From: Hydrogenedens sp964549105
GTDB taxonomy: Bacteria > Hydrogenedentota > Hydrogenedentia > Hydrogenedentales > Hydrogenedentaceae
Assembly: GCA_964549105.1 (NCBI GenBank)
Contig: CAZJTZ010000002.1
Span: forward strand, 124,001 to 188,000
Direction: 5' to 3'
DNA: 64,000 nucleotides
Shown: one piece after another, positions 62,011 through 64,000 of the stretch
Position numbering within the stretch: the first letter of the stretch is position 1
Layout: the number at the start of each line of letters is the position of its first letter
The notes under the pieces: generated by a model
Told to the model about the DNA's origin: nothing
Database searches by the model: none
The model's input: the letters and a program-made list of their open reading frames with translations, nothing else
Position numbers and translations under genes: made by a program

Positions 62011-62391
62011 TTATAATGATTTCAGATATTTTTCGTATGCTTCTCGGTTCATCAACCGGCGATATTGTCCTGTATCAATATCATCCATTTTGAAACACCA
62101 ACCTCTTCCATAAGGGTCAAAGTTAAGCAATTCAGGTTCGCCTTCTAATGCTTCATTTACTTCTACAATAACACCTGTAACGGGGGCATAAATATCTTCA
62201 GCGGCTTTCACAGATTCTACCAGAGCCACAGGTTCTTTTTGTCGGACATGTTTCCCTATCTCAGGTAGTTCTACATAAGTTACATCGCCTAATTGTTCCT
62301 GGGCATACTCCGAAATACCTACGAGATACAGTCCGTCCTCTTCCCCAACCCACTCGTGATTCTCTGTGTAGCGAACATCCTCTGGATACAT
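62011..62391 (-). CDS. gcvH: Glycine cleavage system H protein
   Basis: The 126-residue carrier protein has the lipoylation site in VALVESVKAAEDIYAPVTG (Lys62). The N-terminal TENHEWV and GISEYAQEQLGDVTYVELP match the family, as does the C-terminal WCFKMDDID. The lipoyl arm shuttles the aminomethyl group from GcvPA/B to GcvT. AAGGAG lies eight bases before the ATG. It sits 74 bases after gcvT. No lipoate ligase/synthase gene or dihydrolipoyl dehydrogenase (L-protein) is in the window, so these must be elsewhere. Confidence 0.97.
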   Translation of the reverse strand: MYPEDVRYTENHEWVGEEDGLYLVGISEYAQEQLGDVTYVELPEIGKHVRQKEPVALVESVKAAEDIYAPVTGVIVEVNEALEGEPELLNFDPYGRGWCFKMDDIDTGQYRRLMNREAYEKYLKSL

Positions 62392-62465
62392 AGCATGTTC
62401 TCCTTATCTTTATCTTTTGGGGGCATTTTTAGTTGTTTTTTTACTGTTGCAAAACATATATATAT

Positions 62466-63551
62466 TTATGATACCTTTTTCCGGGCTGTTCCAGTTAAAT
62501 AAATTGGGACATTACAAACCTCTACCTGCAAAGGACGATCTACGATTTGTAACATTGTGCCAGGAATAGAGGCTTGTTTATCTAATAGGGCTAAACCGAC
62601 ACCGGTGCCCACGCTAGGACCAAAAGTTCCACTGGTAACTATACCTACCTCATGTCCTTGCAAAGCAAGTTTTTGATTATGTCGAGGTGACTGTCTTGTA
62701 TGAGTTTTAATACCCATCAAGCGAGGATAGTCTCCCATCTCTTTTTGCCGCAGCAACTTACCTTTTCCTATAAAATCATGTTCCCAGTCAATAAATCTAT
62801 CCATAGAAGCCATTAGCGGAGTCATATTGGGTAGAAGGTCCTGCCCACTGAGGGGATAACCCATCTCTGTCCGCAGAGTATCACGCGCACCCAATCCACA
62901 GGGCTTTACATTTTTGTTCAATATAAGCGTATCCCAGATTTCTTTGCCTAAATTGTGAGATAGATACAATTCATAGCCCAACTCTCCTGTATATCCTGCT
63001 CGTGTTATAAGAATTTTCTCTCCTCTCCATTCATATTTTCCACCTGTCCAGTATTTTAGTTCTGCTATTTGTGGACTGAAACCAGAATGAATTAAAACCT
63101 CGAGACTCATTGGTCCCTGAACATCAATTTTAGCAGTCTGATTAGAAATGTCCTCTGCGTGGACATTAGAATTGCATAATAAGGAAGAAACTTGTTCTAA
63201 TGGACCTGCATTTGTAACGACGAATAATGTTTCTTCATCCAGTTTTATCCCAACACAATCATCTATGATAAAACTATCATTATTTAGCAAAACAGTATAA
63301 CGACAGCGACCTATAGGTAAGTACAAAAAATTGCTACATGTTAGGTATGAAAAATTAGCAATTTGTTCTTTACCCCGTATGACAAATTCGCCCATGTGAG
63401 AGCAGTCAAAAATGCCTGCATGGGAGCGAACATGAAGATGCTCTGAGATAATCCCCTCAAATTGAACAGGTAAATACCAACCATGAAAATCTACGAACCG
63501 GCCGCCTGCTTTTTCACAACATTCAAAGAGTGGAGTCTTTTTTACTTCCAA
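62466..63551 (-). CDS. gcvT: Glycine cleavage system T protein (aminomethyltransferase)
   Basis: GcvT releases ammonia and forms 5,10-methylene-THF. The 361-residue product has GRFVDFHGWYLPVQFEGI near the N-terminus and SHAGIFDCSHMGEF. It also has the catalytic-aspartate and folate region (DCVGIKLDEETLFVVTNA), the block RAGYTGELGYELYL, GARDTLRTEMGYPLSGQDL, and the C-terminal GTVTSGTFGPS-like GIVTSGTFGPSVGTGVGLAL. The start is TTG at 63551, with AGGAG about eight bases upstream; no in-frame ATG serves better. It is the first gene of the operon, and its 155-base leader contains the ZTP riboswitch. The weak TTG start may add to tight control. Confidence 0.96.
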   Translation of the reverse strand: MEVKKTPLFECCEKAGGRFVDFHGWYLPVQFEGIISEHLHVRSHAGIFDCSHMGEFVIRGKEQIANFSYLTCSNFLYLPIGRCRYTVLLNNDSFIIDDCVGIKLDEETLFVVTNAGPLEQVSSLLCNSNVHAEDISNQTAKIDVQGPMSLEVLIHSGFSPQIAELKYWTGGKYEWRGEKILITRAGYTGELGYELYLSHNLGKEIWDTLILNKNVKPCGLGARDTLRTEMGYPLSGQDLLPNMTPLMASMDRFIDWEHDFIGKGKLLRQKEMGDYPRLMGIKTHTRQSPRHNQKLALQGHEVGIVTSGTFGPSVGTGVGLALLDKQASIPGTMLQIVDRPLQVEVCNVPIYLTGTARKKVS

Positions 63552-63610
63552 AGAAATTCTCCTAAGAGTGATAATATATTCAATTGTGTGTTATTATGTT
63601 ATTCCAATGA

Positions 63611-63710
63611 AAAAGCACTTAAATCAGAAGCCCAGGCGAACGGCTATTTTTAATGTCGCTCCCTTGTGGTTTATTCCACTTATAATCGCCAGTTACGACA
63701 TAACTCTGCG
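63611..63710 (-). promoter_or_regulatory. ZTP (pfl-motif) riboswitch in the gcv-folD leader
   Basis: Read on the minus strand, the aptamer parts occur in the right order. A hairpin AGTTA/TAACT (63705-63691) is followed at once by GGCGA (63690-63686). A second hairpin, GTGG-aataaa-CCAC, spans 63679-63666, then AAGGGAGCGAC. The conserved 3' block GCCG-TTCGCCTGGGC follows, whose TCGCC (63639-63635) pairs back with GGCGA. This matches the pfl/ZTP consensus as I know it, including the ACUGGCG and CGCCUGGGC signatures and a close likeness to the Fusobacterium ulcerans example. A weak stem and a T5 run at about 63631-63611 may be the expression platform. ZTP/ZMP signals shortage of 10-formyl-THF, which fits a gcv-folD operon. 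Confidence 0.88.
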
Positions 63711-63712
63711 TT

Positions 63713-63741
63713 ATTATATCAAAAAAACTTTGAAAATTCAA
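63713..63741 (-). promoter_or_regulatory. Sigma-70 promoter of the gcv-folD operon
   Basis: On the minus strand, TTGAAT (63741-63736) and a perfect TATAAT (63718-63713) are separated by 17 bases. The predicted transcript would begin about seven bases on, near 63707, exactly at the base of the riboswitch's first hairpin. Agreement between promoter and aptamer strengthens both calls. Confidence 0.72.
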
Positions 63742-63914
63742 GAAGGGATTTATTTCTGTATTAAAGTGGCAAAAATGCCTAATTTTTCTATAAATAATTA
63801 CTTCTATGTGCCATGTTAAAATTAAAATAACAATTGTCAGTAAATTAGGAAAAACAAGATTTACATATATTCAATAATCAGTATATTTGAAAATTAAGCA
63901 GGTAAAAAATATTT

Positions 63915-64000
63915 ATGAATGATATATCTCAAATTAAAATAGAAGAAAATTGTAATAAGGAGTATAAGTTAAGGCAGAGTGGAGAAATTTTTCGACTTTT
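63915..64000 (+). CDS. Start of an unidentified gene, cut by the window edge
   Basis: An ATG at 63915 opens a frame that continues to the end of the window (28 codons; MNDISQIKIEENCNKEYKL…). An AGG about 12 bases upstream is a weak ribosome site. The visible part is polar and gives no family. It would diverge from the gcv operon. Confidence 0.4.
   Translation, partial: MNDISQIKIEENCNKEYKLRQSGEIFRL

Larger units (their letters stand above)
63552..63914. other. Divergent intergenic region with gcv leader and promoter
   Basis: The left 190 bases hold the gcvT ribosome site, riboswitch and promoter. The right 170 bases (63742-63914) are AT-rich, with a small hairpin GGCA-aaaa-TGCC near 63769-63780 followed by TAATTTTT, and no clear gene. 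A small open frame running rightwards through the riboswitch (63568-63819) is most likely a chance frame over the aptamer. Confidence 0.6.

Noticed and set aside
63552..63720. Glycine riboswitch expected before gcvT
   Set aside because: No tandem glycine aptamer features are present; the GTGG/CCAC hairpin and CGCCTGGGC block fit the ZTP class instead.
63568..63819. Small + strand open frame (83 codons) beginning with ATAATATATTC-like sequence
   Set aside because: It runs antisense through the gcvT leader and ZTP aptamer, lacks a ribosome site, and its only conserved-looking part is the aptamer itself.

Overview
The window reads as chromosomal DNA of a low-GC (my estimate is near 40%), Gram-negative, diderm bacterium. 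Lipid A genes (lpxA, lpxB), an ExbB/ExbD pair, lipoboxes and Tat signals support an outer membrane. A secreted protein joining InlB-like repeats, a Gly-Glu-rich linker and paired dockerin-like 'FFNS' motifs, with split gcvP and secreted ceramidase/GH127/SGNH enzymes, is reminiscent of Candidatus Hydrogenedentota or the wider PVC neighbourhood. That placement is inference. I found no rRNA, tRNA, IS element or CRISPR array.

Layout. 1-2.8 kb: a truncated secreted protein, a short sigma-70 factor, apt and a HAD phosphatase. 2.8-3.8 kb: a gene-poor gap with palindromic repeats. 3.8-6 kb: a TMTC-like membrane/TPR protein translationally coupled to a PTS EIIA-like protein. 6.2-13.1 kb is accessory in character: a small orphan protein, an isolated phage-type large terminase with a 3D-domain lipoprotein and a helical protein, then a complete AlwI-like type IIS restriction system with two adenine methyltransferases. 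13.3-17 kb: a sulfotransferase and a serine hydrolase diverging from a 9+4+9 palindrome, then a lipoprotein. 17-28 kb: purU, a GH127-like glycosidase, a 1,039-residue membrane/TPR protein, an SGNH hydrolase, a Tat-exported sugar-isomerase-like protein and a secreted phospholipase D.

28-37 kb is a housekeeping block: lpxA, a Gfo/Idh/MocA oxidoreductase, lpxB, polA, rho and a DegT-type aminotransferase. The oxidoreductase and aminotransferase look like a GnnA/GnnB pair feeding a 3-amino UDP-GlcNAc to LpxA. On the other strand (43.9-36.7 kb) lies a five-gene operon: ExbB, ExbD, a TPR periplasmic protein, a membrane-anchored VWA protein and a galactokinase-like GHMP kinase. 44-58 kb carries a Tat sugar epimerase, trmB, the repeat protein, a membrane protein, PilZ, an atypical NAD kinase, a zinc-ribbon/TPR protein, a crotonase, a ceramidase/Ntn-hydrolase fusion, two unknown proteins and a nuclease-PDZ fusion.

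The right end holds gcvT-gcvH-gcvPA-gcvPB-folD on the minus strand. Its leader contains what I read as a ZTP (pfl-motif) riboswitch directly behind a good sigma-70 promoter. This links one-carbon folate supply (glycine cleavage plus FolD) to ZTP/ZMP, the alarmone of 10-formyl-THF shortage. PurU elsewhere in the window draws on the same folate pool. This riboswitch-operon unit and the probable GnnA/GnnB lipid A route are the strongest functional stories. The ceramidase fusion, the ExbBD-TPR-VWA operon and the orphan terminase cassette are the most open.
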